This document shows positions 33,816 to 41,770 of a DNA stretch of 64,000 nt, piece after piece. Position 1 is the first letter of the stretch. The number at the start of each line of letters is the position of its first letter. The notes under the pieces were generated by a model that saw only the letters and a program-made list of their open reading frames with translations, was not told the origin of the DNA and did not search any database. Source of the stretch: Halostagnicola sp. A-GB9-2 (GTDB lineage Archaea; Halobacteriota; Halobacteria; Halobacteriales; Natrialbaceae); NCBI RefSeq assembly GCF_030068615.1, contig NZ_JASJOC010000004.1, forward strand, positions 186,001-250,000, read 5' to 3'. A program made the position numbers and the translations under genes.

Positions 33816-36017
33816 TCAGTCGGCCGCGACCTCGAGACTCGCTTCGTCTTCTTTCCCGATCGCTTCGACGATCAGTTCGGCGACGTCGACGACCTCGATG
33901 TCGTCCTCGAAGCCGCCCGTTTTGCGCCCGTCCTCGTACATCGTCATGCACATCGGACAGGCGACGACGAACTTCTCGACGCCGCTTCCCGCGTCGGTGT
34001 CCTCGAGCGCTTCCCGAATGCGCTCTTCGCTCGGTTTGGGTTCTTCTTCGAAGTCCATCCAGAGCCCGCCCCCGCCACCGCCACAACAGAACGAGTTCGA
34101 ACGGTTGCGCGGCATCTCGTCGAGTTCACAGCCCGTCGCTTTGATGAGTTCTCGAGGCGCTTCGTACTCGTCGTTGTACCGCCCGAGGTGGCACGGATCG
34201 TGGTAGGTGACGGTGTAGTCGAGCTCGGTTCCGGATAGCTCGAGGTTGCCGTCGTTGACCAGCTCCTCGACGGCCTGGGTCCAGTGGAGCACGTCGATCT
34301 CGCCGTCGTCGTTCCAGAACTCGTCGTACTCGAAGGGCATGATCGGATCGTCGGCGAACTCCTCGAAGTCGACCTCCGGATATTCGTTCTCGAACGTGTT
34401 GTAGGAGTGGGGGTCCGTACAGACGATTTTATCGAACTCGCACGCTTCGAAGGATTCGACGTGGTGGCCGGCGAGTTCGATGTAGAGGAACTCCTCGCCG
34501 ACTCGCCGGATGTCGTTGCCGTCGTACTTCTCGTCCTCGAAGAGGATCCCGAAGCTCACGTCGGCTTCCTCGAGGATGGTCGCGAGCGAGCGCGCGACCT
34601 GCTTGTTGCGCTCGTCGTAGCTGGGGAAGTCCCCGACGTACCAGAGGTAGTCGACTTCCTCCTCGCGAGCGTCGGTCACATCGAACTCGAGTTCATCGGC
34701 CCAGTCGCCCCGGTTTCGGGGACTGTTGCCGAAGGTGTTGCCGTCCTGCATAACGTTCTGGAAGACGTCCTGCATCGAGGAGGCGATGTCGCCCTGATCG
34801 GTCATCTGACGGTTGAGCTTGGTGAAGGAGTTCAGGTGCTCGATTTCGACCGGGCAAGCGTCCATACAGGCCATGCATGCCATGCAGGACTCCATCGTCT
34901 CGGTGTTGATCACCGAGGTGCCACCATCGGCGATTATCGGCTGCTCTTCGCCGCCAGCGTCGAGCTCCTCGCGGTACTGTTTCAGATCGAGGATGACGTT
35001 TCGCGGGTCGAGCGGGCGGTCGGAGGCTTTCGCGGGACAGACCGACGAACAGCGGCCGCACTTGGTGCAGGCGTCCTGGTCGAGGATATCTTTCCAGGTA
35101 AAGTCGTCAATATCCTCGGCGTTGGTCGCGTCGAGATCCGAGGGGACGCCGGGGAGCCGTGCGCCCGCTTTCTCGTCGCGCGTGACGACGTTCGCGAACG
35201 AGGAGATCATGTGGAACGGCTTGGCGTAGGGGATCCAGGCGATGAAAAAGAGCGCCAGCAAGGAGTGAGACCACCATGAGAGCCAGTGGAGGGTTTCGGC
35301 GTTCGCGCCGAACGCGCCCATTGCGACGTATTCCTGAGCGACGTCCGCGCCGCCGACCGTCGGGATCCCGATCGCACCAAATAGCATTGCGAGGCCGTAG
35401 CCGACAAAGCTGACGATCTCGTGTTCGGGCATCCCGGTGATATAGATACGGAACCCCTCGAGGAGGAAGCCGCCGACGCCGAGACCGAACAGCGTCCAGA
35501 TGAAGATGTCGTCCTCGCTCGAGGTATGGCGATCCCAGAGGCGGTGATTTCGGACCCAGTACCGGCGATACATCGCCATGCCGATACCGACGACGAACAG
35601 CAGCCCCATCGCGTCGACCATGAACTGGTAGGCTAGGTAGAAGTCGCCTTCCCAGAAGAGGATGCCAAACAGCATGTCGGTCGCGTAGGCTTCGAAGCCG
35701 ATGATGAGCGTCGCGATGAGGAGGGTCAGGAAACCCCACATAATAAAGGAGTGCATCAGTCCGCCGTAGAGATCTCTGTTGAACTGCTTCTCGTTCGAGA
35801 GGACGATCTTCGCTGCGCTCACGATTCGGTTCGGCAGGTCGTCGAGTCGAGCGAACGGATCTTCGTTCCCGCGGGTGTAGCGCGCGAATCGGCGGTACAC
35901 TCCGTAGGCGAAGACGAAGAGCGTGACCGCGACGAGGAAGTAAAACAGGAGTATCTCGACGCCGTGAAGCCCAAGATACATGTCCCTCGACGCGCCCGCC
36001 TGTGCGACAATGTTCAT
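33816..36017 (-). CDS. Membrane-bound HdrD-like Fe-S oxidoreductase
   Basis: A 733-residue fusion. The N-terminal 270 residues hold five or six hydrophobic helices resembling the nitrate-reductase gamma/HdrE cytochrome-b type. Two 4Fe-4S motifs follow: CTKCGRCSSVCPAKA and CMACMACMDACPVEI. The C-terminal part has HdrD-type cysteine-rich motifs: one near HDPCHLGRYND, and a CCGGGGGG loop with a further CPMCMTMYED. Such proteins oxidise quinol or a cytosolic donor and pass electrons through Fe-S clusters. Haloarchaea lack methanogen heterodisulfide, so the substrate is unknown. Monocistronic by layout. Confidence 0.85.
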   Translation of the reverse strand: MNIVAQAGASRDMYLGLHGVEILLFYFLVAVTLFVFAYGVYRRFARYTRGNEDPFARLDDLPNRIVSAAKIVLSNEKQFNRDLYGGLMHSFIMWGFLTLLIATLIIGFEAYATDMLFGILFWEGDFYLAYQFMVDAMGLLFVVGIGMAMYRRYWVRNHRLWDRHTSSEDDIFIWTLFGLGVGGFLLEGFRIYITGMPEHEIVSFVGYGLAMLFGAIGIPTVGGADVAQEYVAMGAFGANAETLHWLSWWSHSLLALFFIAWIPYAKPFHMISSFANVVTRDEKAGARLPGVPSDLDATNAEDIDDFTWKDILDQDACTKCGRCSSVCPAKASDRPLDPRNVILDLKQYREELDAGGEEQPIIADGGTSVINTETMESCMACMACMDACPVEIEHLNSFTKLNRQMTDQGDIASSMQDVFQNVMQDGNTFGNSPRNRGDWADELEFDVTDAREEEVDYLWYVGDFPSYDERNKQVARSLATILEEADVSFGILFEDEKYDGNDIRRVGEEFLYIELAGHHVESFEACEFDKIVCTDPHSYNTFENEYPEVDFEEFADDPIMPFEYDEFWNDDGEIDVLHWTQAVEELVNDGNLELSGTELDYTVTYHDPCHLGRYNDEYEAPRELIKATGCELDEMPRNRSNSFCCGGGGGGLWMDFEEEPKPSEERIREALEDTDAGSGVEKFVVACPMCMTMYEDGRKTGGFEDDIEVVDVAELIVEAIGKEDEASLEVAAD

Positions 36018-36163
36018 GTTCTATCACGTGCGGGGATTCGACTTAACTCTTATCACCACGTTCGGTACCCCTACCCGATGCCCTCTTCGTAAAATGTTAT
36101 TTATGTTTTGAGTTTACAACTGTGGGACGTTTCTTCCTCCTTGCGACGATATCTGGCAACAGG

Positions 36164-36172
36164 CTTATATAG
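36164..36172 (+). promoter_or_regulatory. TATA box of the Cmi4-like gene
   Basis: CTTATATAG is centred 28 bases ahead of ATG 36196, consistent with a leaderless message. Confidence 0.55.
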
Positions 36173-36195
36173 CGTCCTATCTCCAGTGTCCACTC

Positions 36196-36786
36196 ATGAA
36201 CGAAAAAACCGAGGAACTTCGCGATCTCTTTACGAGCGTTACCGACGGTGAGGAGACCGTCACTGAGTCCCAGACGGCGAGTCGGGGCTCGCTCGAGAAA
36301 GACGAGCGAACGATCGACGAGCGCCTCGAGAACGTTGTCACCCAGATGCGCGAGCGATACGAGTTCGATACCCCGCTCACGGACGAGGAGTTGATCGACG
36401 TGGCCAAGGAGTTCTACGAGGGGACGAGTGACGAAGAGATCGCTTCGGAGCTTGATGCCACGGAAGAGAGCATCTTCGAAGCGAGGCTCTCGCTTCATCT
36501 GGTGGACGACGTCGACGCGGACGAGGTTGACCTCGTTGCGATCCGAGAACGTGATGAGGACCCAGCCACGATCGCTTCGGAGTACGACGCCAGCGAGGAG
36601 CAGATCCGACGATACCGTCGAATCGCGTCGGCTCGAGACGAATCCCGGGCGGCCAACGATCGGTACCGGGACGAGTTCGATAGCGTTCTGGCGGATTCGG
36701 ATCTGACGGATCGAATGGCCAGCGACGTTCGAGAGGACGGCCTCGAGGACGCAACCGAGGGAATGGAAACCGACGTCTCGCTCTAG
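36196..36786 (+). CDS. Conditioned-medium-induced protein 4-like
   Basis: A 196-residue, very acidic soluble protein beginning MNEKTEELRDLFTSVTD. It contains repeated short helix-turn-helix-like units (LIDVAKEFYEGTSDEEIASELDA; DPATIASEYDASEEQIRRYR), so it may bind nucleic acid. It resembles proteins annotated as conditioned-medium-induced protein 4 in Natrialbales genomes, a name recalled from annotation. Function is unknown. The Cas4-like gene follows after 42 bases on the same strand. Confidence 0.65.
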   Translation: MNEKTEELRDLFTSVTDGEETVTESQTASRGSLEKDERTIDERLENVVTQMRERYEFDTPLTDEELIDVAKEFYEGTSDEEIASELDATEESIFEARLSLHLVDDVDADEVDLVAIRERDEDPATIASEYDASEEQIRRYRRIASARDESRAANDRYRDEFDSVLADSDLTDRMASDVREDGLEDATEGMETDVSL

Positions 36787-36828
36787 GACCTGCTACCCTT
36801 TTTATCGGATCGGGCGGCCAACACGGCC

Positions 36829-37503
36829 GTGTCCCGCGTCGCTTTCAGCGATCTCCGATCGGCCGCTTACTGTCCGCGCAAATGCTATTACGACCGTCGC
36901 CGCGACGAACGCGACCCGCCCGCGACCGTCGAACACATCCGGTCGCTCGCTTTTCGGTACGAAGCCCTGCTCGAGGCCGACGCGAACGCCCTCGCGGGCG
37001 AGCCGATCAAAACTGATCCAGACTCCTTCCGACGTGCGCTCGAGCACACCCGGTCCAAACTCGAGCGGGCGGACCGGTGGGACCCTATCTGTAACCCCGC
37101 TGCCGAATCCGTCCTCGCCACTGGACGCGACGTGCGCGGAATCGTTCACAAGGTTCTGTCGGATCCACTCGAGCCGACGCTCGTCTCAACGGGAAAGCCG
37201 CCGGAAACCGGCGTCTGGGAGTCCCAGTCGGTCCACGCCGTCGCGGCCGCGAAGGCGATCGCCTGGGAGCACGAAACGCCGGTCGAGGGCGTCTGGCTCG
37301 AGTACCCCTCATACGGCGTCGTTCGACGGCTCGAGATGACGACTCGCCGGAAGGCCCGGTACCGTCGGGTGCTTCGGACGGTTCGCGAACTCGACGGCCC
37401 TCCCGCGCGCATTCAAAACGATTCGAAGTGCGAAGCATGCGAGTACGCGGGCGAGTGTGGCGTTAGAACGCGAACGCTCCGTTCGTTGCTCGGGCTGGGA
37501 TGA
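36829..37503 (+). CDS. Solitary Cas4-like (PD-(D/E)XK superfamily) protein
   Basis: A 224-residue protein with the Cas4 cysteine layout: C15 and C19 (CPRKC) at the N-terminus and C201, C204, C210 (CEACEYAGEC) at the C-terminus, enough for a 4Fe-4S cluster. The nuclease core is atypical: where Cas4 has GxxD, this reads GIVHKV, and no clear E/DxK pair follows. It starts with GTG. No CRISPR repeats or other cas genes are in the window, so it is not part of a local CRISPR system. Confidence 0.75.
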   Translation: MSRVAFSDLRSAAYCPRKCYYDRRRDERDPPATVEHIRSLAFRYEALLEADANALAGEPIKTDPDSFRRALEHTRSKLERADRWDPICNPAAESVLATGRDVRGIVHKVLSDPLEPTLVSTGKPPETGVWESQSVHAVAAAKAIAWEHETPVEGVWLEYPSYGVVRRLEMTTRRKARYRRVLRTVRELDGPPARIQNDSKCEACEYAGECGVRTRTLRSLLGLG

Positions 37504-37544
37504 GAGTCTCGTGCGGTCGTACGGGTCCGTAACGCTCGGCCGAC

Positions 37545-38168
37545 TCACCGCGTCTCGAGCCACTGCTCGATCTCGCCGGCCATCGCGCCGCGGCGGTGGA
37601 TCTCCCCCGTCGAGACGTTTACGACGGTACTTTCTGTGCCCGCGGTTTCGCCGCCGTCGAGCACTACGGCCGCTCGGTCGCGGATCTCCGGGTCGAGATC
37701 CGCAACTCGCCTGGCGCTCGAGCGGCCGCTAACGTTCGCGCTCGTGGACGTGATCGGCGTCTCGGCCTTCTCACAGAGCGCCAGCGCGAGTCGGTGATCC
37801 GGAACGCGAACGCCGACGCGATCAGCACCGGCAGTGAGTTCGTCCGGGACGCTCTCTCGCCGCTGACAGAGGACGGTGACGGGGCCGGGGAGGAACGTCG
37901 CCATGAACTCCCGTTCGCGGGTGGTCGTTCGGACGTGCTCAAGCGCTGCGGGAACCGACGGTACCGCGAGGGAGACGGGGTTCGATCGATTCCGCTCTTT
38001 CGCGTCGTAAACGCGTTCGACTGCCGCGGCGTCGAGCGCGTCGGCGGCGAGGCCGTAGACGGTTTCGGTCGGGTATACGACGAGCTCGCCGCTCCGAATC
38101 GCCGTCGCGGCTCGCTCGAGAGATGACGATGACACGGTTTCGATTCGAACTCCGCTCGTCGCGGCCAA
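37545..38168 (-). CDS. Sua5/YrdC threonylcarbamoyl-AMP synthase
   Basis: A 207-residue YrdC-domain protein. VVYPTETVYGLAADA and KERNRSNPVSL (the KxR nucleotide site) are near the N-terminus; TSTSANVSGRSSA and ESTVVNVSTGEIHRRGA are near the C-terminus. It makes threonylcarbamoyl-AMP from threonine, bicarbonate and ATP, the precursor of t6A; KEOPS (Cgi121 at 9.9 kb) then transfers it to tRNA. The start used is TTG 38168; the next candidate is a GTG ten codons in. Confidence 0.88.
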   Translation of the reverse strand: MAATSGVRIETVSSSSLERAATAIRSGELVVYPTETVYGLAADALDAAAVERVYDAKERNRSNPVSLAVPSVPAALEHVRTTTREREFMATFLPGPVTVLCQRRESVPDELTAGADRVGVRVPDHRLALALCEKAETPITSTSANVSGRSSARRVADLDPEIRDRAAVVLDGGETAGTESTVVNVSTGEIHRRGAMAGEIEQWLETR

Positions 38169-38223
38169 AAACGTACCGCGTCGTGGCCGACGCTTCCCTG
38201 ATCTACTTCGGCGATCCGGGGGC

Positions 38224-38352
38224 GTGTTGCTTCAGCCGTTCGTCGTGATGGCGTTCGGAACCGTTCTCAGTATCCTCGTCTTGCTTCGGGTCGCGTTCTG
38301 TCGCCTTTTCGCGGGGAAAACCGATTCTTCCGTGGCGAACGCGCCGCCATGA
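38224..38352 (+). CDS. Doubtful small hydrophobic protein
   Basis: A GTG-started frame of 42 residues (MLLQPFVVMAFGTVLSILVLL at the start) would make one membrane helix with a charged tail. About three quarters of its codons end in G or C. It occupies a 269-base gap otherwise without a gene. No family is recognised. Confidence 0.25.
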   Translation: MLLQPFVVMAFGTVLSILVLLRVAFCRLFAGKTDSSVANAPP

Positions 38353-38437
38353 ACGCGTTCGAGTTGGTTCGCCGATAGGCGCTCTTCGAGTCGCTTCCGA
38401 AGATCGATCTCGGAAAACGTAGCGTTGTTCGAACGCT

Positions 38438-38947
38438 TCAGACGAGATCCAGCTGTTCCTCGAGGTCGTCATACTCGGGGAACTCGGGCCACTCGGTGGC
38501 GACCCAGCTGGCCTCGACGACGCCGTCCGAATCGATCGCGAAGAACGCGGTTCGGGGCTCCGAAACGCCAGCCATTCCGTCGAGGTCGTGGGCGATGCCG
38601 TACCGTTCCGCGACGCCGTTTGCCGGATCCGCGAACAGCTCGAACGGATAGTCGTTGTCCGCGATCACGCTCGAGTGTGCGTAGGGCGTCGAGGCGCTGA
38701 CGCCGACGATGCGCGCGTCGCCCTCATTCCAGCCGCGCTCCGTGAGTTCGTCCCAGACGTACTTCGCGGCGTAGGAGGCGATCATCGGCGTGAAGATGAG
38801 AATCACTCGCCCCTCGTCGGTTAGTTCCGACAGCGAGCGGTCCTCCCAGAACTCGTCGTTGACGAGCGGGCGAGTGAAATCGGGTGCCTCGTCGCCGGCT
38901 TCGGGATGATCCGTCGGACCGAGTTCGACGACGTCGAAGTCCGGCAT
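38438..38947 (-). CDS. Peroxiredoxin-fold protein with no cysteine
   Basis: A 169-residue AhpC/TSA-fold protein: GDEAPDFTRPLVNDEF at the N-terminus, VILIFTPMIASYAAKY at the position of the peroxidatic loop, and ADNDYPFELFADPANGVAERYG. The protein contains no cysteine at all; alanine or serine stands in the peroxidatic region. It therefore cannot act as a normal peroxiredoxin. It follows the glutaredoxin gene with no gap (TGA then ATG), so they are co-transcribed. Confidence 0.85.
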   Translation of the reverse strand: MPDFDVVELGPTDHPEAGDEAPDFTRPLVNDEFWEDRSLSELTDEGRVILIFTPMIASYAAKYVWDELTERGWNEGDARIVGVSASTPYAHSSVIADNDYPFELFADPANGVAERYGIAHDLDGMAGVSEPRTAFFAIDSDGVVEASWVATEWPEFPEYDDLEEQLDLV

Positions 38948-39247
38948 TCAGTCGTCACCCCCTGCGGCCGCGCCTTGTGCTTTTCCGTGCTCACCGTAGG
39001 TCCGCTCGAGGTACTCGACGATGTTCCCGCTTTCGGCCATCGTGACGCCCGTTTCCTCGTCGACGATAACGGGGACCGACCGGACGCCGGCGACGCGTTT
39101 GACGACGTCCCGCTCGGAGTGCATCGGTTCGACGTACCGCGAGGCGTACTCGAGGTCGTACTCCTCGAGGAGGGCAACCACGCGCTCGCAGTAGGGACAG
39201 GCCTGCAGTCGGTACAGGGTGATCGGTGATTCACTCGGTGCGCTCAT
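38948..39247 (-). CDS. Glutaredoxin-like protein
   Basis: A 99-residue thioredoxin-fold protein. The dithiol site is CPYC near residue 17, in TLYRLQACPYCERV. The cis-proline is in VRSVPVIVDEETG, and MAESGNIVEYLERTYG resembles the glutathione-S-transferase N-terminal domain. Haloarchaea use gamma-glutamylcysteine rather than glutathione, so the likely thiol partner is that. It is the first gene of a pair with the cysteine-free peroxiredoxin. Confidence 0.87.
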   Translation of the reverse strand: MSAPSESPITLYRLQACPYCERVVALLEEYDLEYASRYVEPMHSERDVVKRVAGVRSVPVIVDEETGVTMAESGNIVEYLERTYGEHGKAQGAAAGGDD

Positions 39248-39349
39248 GTGTCTCCGTTGGTGGAACGGGCGGGTAAACGTATCGTCGCCGGAAATCCCTC
39301 ACAAAAGGATAAAGGGTTAGTCGGCAGGGTGATAATTTCCCGATAATCA

Positions 39350-40735
39350 ATGGCGTTGTCTTCGTTCCTCGACATCTTGCTTGCCACATACGAAGTTCCA
39401 GTTGCTGGACTCGAGTTCGACCGGTCGACAGTAACGATTCTCGGGGCGCTCGCGGTCGTCGTCCTCATCGCATTATCGGGCTTTTTCTCATCCTCGGAGA
39501 TCGCGATGTTCTCGCTCCCGAAACACCGCGTCGAGGGGATGGTCGAAGAAGGGGTCCCGGGCGCAGAGCTGGTGAAGTCGTTGAAGGAGGATCCACACCG
39601 CCTGCTCGTAACGATCCTCGTCGGGAACAACATCGTCAACATCGCGATGTCCTCGATCGCGACTGCGCTGCTTGGCTTCTATTTCGGCGGATTGGCTGCT
39701 GTCTTGCTGGCGACGTTTGGCATTACTGCGATCGTCTTGCTGTTCGGCGAGAGCGTTCCCAAGTCCTACGCCGTCGAGAACACCGAAACCTGGTCGGTTC
39801 GGATCTCGAAACCGCTCAAGGCAACCGAGTACCTCCTCTACCCGCTCATCGTCCTGTTCGATTATCTCACCCGTCAGGTCAACCGCATTACCGGATCTAC
39901 GGGGGCGATTGAGTCCCCCTACGTGACTCGCGACGAAATCCAGGAGATGATCGAGTCCGGTGAGCGCGAGGGCGTCCTGGAGGAGGAAGAACACGAGATG
40001 CTCACGCGGATCTTCCGATTCAATAACACGATCGTCAAGGAAGTGATGACCCCTCGGCTCGATATGACGGCGGTTCCAAAGGACGCCGACATCGACGAGG
40101 CAATCGAAACCTGCATCCAAAGTGGTCACGCTCGAGTGCCGGTCTACGAAAATAGCCTCGATAACGTGTTGGGTATCGTCCACATTCGTGACCTCGTTCG
40201 CGACCTCAACTACGGCGAAACCAAGGCTAACGACCTGGAGATCGACGACCTCATCCAGCCGACGCTTCACGTTCCCGAGTCGAAAAACGTCGACGAGTTG
40301 CTCACCGAGATGCGCGAAAACCGGATGCACATGGCGATCGTCATCGACGAGTTCGGCACCACCGAGGGGCTGGTGACGATGGAGGACATGATCGAGGAGA
40401 TCATCGGCGAGATTCTCGAGGGCGGCGAAGATCTCCCCGTCGAAGAAATCGACGAACGGACCGTCCTCGTCCGCGGCGAGGTCAACATTGAGGACGTTAA
40501 CGAGGCCCTCGAGATCGAACTCCCCGAAGGCGAGGAGTTCGAGACCATCGCCGGTTTCATCTTCAACCGAGCGGGCCGACTCGTCGAGGAAGGCGAGGAA
40601 CTCACCTACGAAGGCGTCCGGATCACCGTCGAAGATGTCGAAAACACCCGGATCATGAAGGCTCGACTCCGGAAACTCGAGGAACTGGACAAAGACGGGG
40701 AGACGCAAGCGGCTGAAGACGAGACGGAGGAGTAG
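39350..40735 (+). CDS. CNNM/CorC-family (hemolysin-type) transporter with CBS domains
   Basis: A 461-residue membrane protein. Residues about 1-200 are the DUF21 membrane domain (GFFSSSEIAMFSLPKHRVEGM; LVGNNIVNIAMSS; FGESVPKSYAVEN), followed by a CBS pair (EVMTPRLDMTAVP; HARVPVYENSLDNVLGIVHIRDL) and the CorC C-terminal transporter-associated domain (EEFETIAGFIFNRAGRL). Proteins of this family export or regulate magnesium and other cations. The last nine codons are copied just after the stop. Confidence 0.9.
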   Translation: MALSSFLDILLATYEVPVAGLEFDRSTVTILGALAVVVLIALSGFFSSSEIAMFSLPKHRVEGMVEEGVPGAELVKSLKEDPHRLLVTILVGNNIVNIAMSSIATALLGFYFGGLAAVLLATFGITAIVLLFGESVPKSYAVENTETWSVRISKPLKATEYLLYPLIVLFDYLTRQVNRITGSTGAIESPYVTRDEIQEMIESGEREGVLEEEEHEMLTRIFRFNNTIVKEVMTPRLDMTAVPKDADIDEAIETCIQSGHARVPVYENSLDNVLGIVHIRDLVRDLNYGETKANDLEIDDLIQPTLHVPESKNVDELLTEMRENRMHMAIVIDEFGTTEGLVTMEDMIEEIIGEILEGGEDLPVEEIDERTVLVRGEVNIEDVNEALEIELPEGEEFETIAGFIFNRAGRLVEEGEELTYEGVRITVEDVENTRIMKARLRKLEELDKDGETQAAEDETEE

Positions 40736-40770
40736 GCGGGGCACAAGCGGCTGAAGACGAGACGGAGGAG
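40706..40770. repeat. 27-base direct repeat at the end of the CNNM/CorC gene
   Basis: The 27 bases at 40706-40732, which encode the final residues QAAEDETEE, recur identically at 40744-40770, past the stop codon. The copies are separated by 11 bases, so the duplicated unit is 38 bases. Confidence 0.9.
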
Positions 40771-40884
40771 CAGACGAGGCGGACGACATTCCGAGGAGCG
40801 CTCATAGGGTTGGTTGTCCCTGTTTATCGGTTTGTCGCCAGGGCGGGGCGGCGAATGGCCAGAAATGACTGACAACCGATCCTA

Positions 40885-41595
40885 TCAGTTGTCGGCGTTG
40901 ACTAACTCCTGTACTTCTCGTGCGACCGCTGGCGGAACGACGATCCGCCGCGGTCCCTGCACGTACTGACCGTCCGGTTGCGCGTACTCGAGGCTCAAGA
41001 TCGCCGCGTCTCCGAGTCTGCGGATCGAGGTGTCCTCGATCAGTTCGAGTTCGATCGCCTGATCGGGGTCGTGGAGGTAGATCACTCGCTCTTCGTGATC
41101 GAGCGTGCCGACCGACCGGAGAAACGACGAGAGTGCAATCGCGACGAGTGCGAGCGGAATCGTCAGTGCCGCGAGCAACGTAAACGGACCGGCACCGAGT
41201 TCCAGCAGTTCGTTCTGCGAGACGTACCGACCGGTCGCCATCAGGGCCGCAATCGCGCCGGCCATCACGAGCATTCCGAGCGCCGCGTCGAGTGCTCGCT
41301 CGAGGCTCGTTCCGGTCGGTGCACTGACCGGGAGCCGTTCGCTCACTCGCGCGACTCGCTGTTCGGTATTACTACCGAACGCGAACGCGAGGATTGTAAC
41401 GACGAGTGCGGCGAGGCCGGCGACGATGATCGATTGGCCGCCAGTCTGACCGGTCATATCGAACAGTCGCCAGAAGACGATGATGAGCGCCGCGGCGAAG
41501 AACGTCCCGACGCCGAGTGACCACAGGATACGAACGGTTCGCGACGTTGCGGCGTCCCGCCGCCACTGAATCGGTTCGGAATCGTCTACTGCCAT
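40885..41595 (-). CDS. Hypothetical membrane protein
   Basis: A 236-residue protein with about four hydrophobic helices (two near residues 25-80, two near 105-160) followed by a soluble C-terminal domain of about 75 residues (DHEERVIYLHDPDQAIELEL). It begins MAVDDSEPIQWRR. No family is recognised. It lies downstream of the PiT gene on the same strand, across a 169-base gap that contains an inverted-repeat pair. Confidence 0.75.
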   Translation of the reverse strand: MAVDDSEPIQWRRDAATSRTVRILWSLGVGTFFAAALIIVFWRLFDMTGQTGGQSIIVAGLAALVVTILAFAFGSNTEQRVARVSERLPVSAPTGTSLERALDAALGMLVMAGAIAALMATGRYVSQNELLELGAGPFTLLAALTIPLALVAIALSSFLRSVGTLDHEERVIYLHDPDQAIELELIEDTSIRRLGDAAILSLEYAQPDGQYVQGPRRIVVPPAVAREVQELVNADN

Positions 41596-41651
41596 ACTGG
41601 AATTCACGGCCGTTCGTGTAAATGCCGTTCGGTATCGCGCTCGTCGCCTTC

Positions 41652-41770
41652 CTCTCATAGGGTCGTTCGTACCTATTTTCAGCCAGCCTGAGCGGAGAAC
41701 GAGTTTTGCCGAGCGAAACCGACGACTGAGTATCTATGCCGGGAGAGAATTACGAACGACCCTATCAGAG
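41652..41770. repeat. Inverted repeat pair enclosing 79 bases at the PiT 3' end
   Basis: ATAGGGTCGTTCGTA (41657-41671) is the exact inverse of 41751-41765; the match extends to 19 of 20 bases (41652-41671 with 41751-41770). The right arm contains the stop codon of the PiT gene. The inner 79 bases hold no evident gene. Confidence 0.85.

Noticed and set aside
33816-36017. True methanogen heterodisulfide reductase
   Set aside because: Only the Fe-S and cysteine-rich domains are shared; haloarchaea do not make coenzyme M-coenzyme B disulfide, so an HdrD-like label is safer.
36829-37503. Part of a local CRISPR-Cas locus
   Set aside because: No repeats and no cas1, cas2 or effector genes are found on either side within the window.
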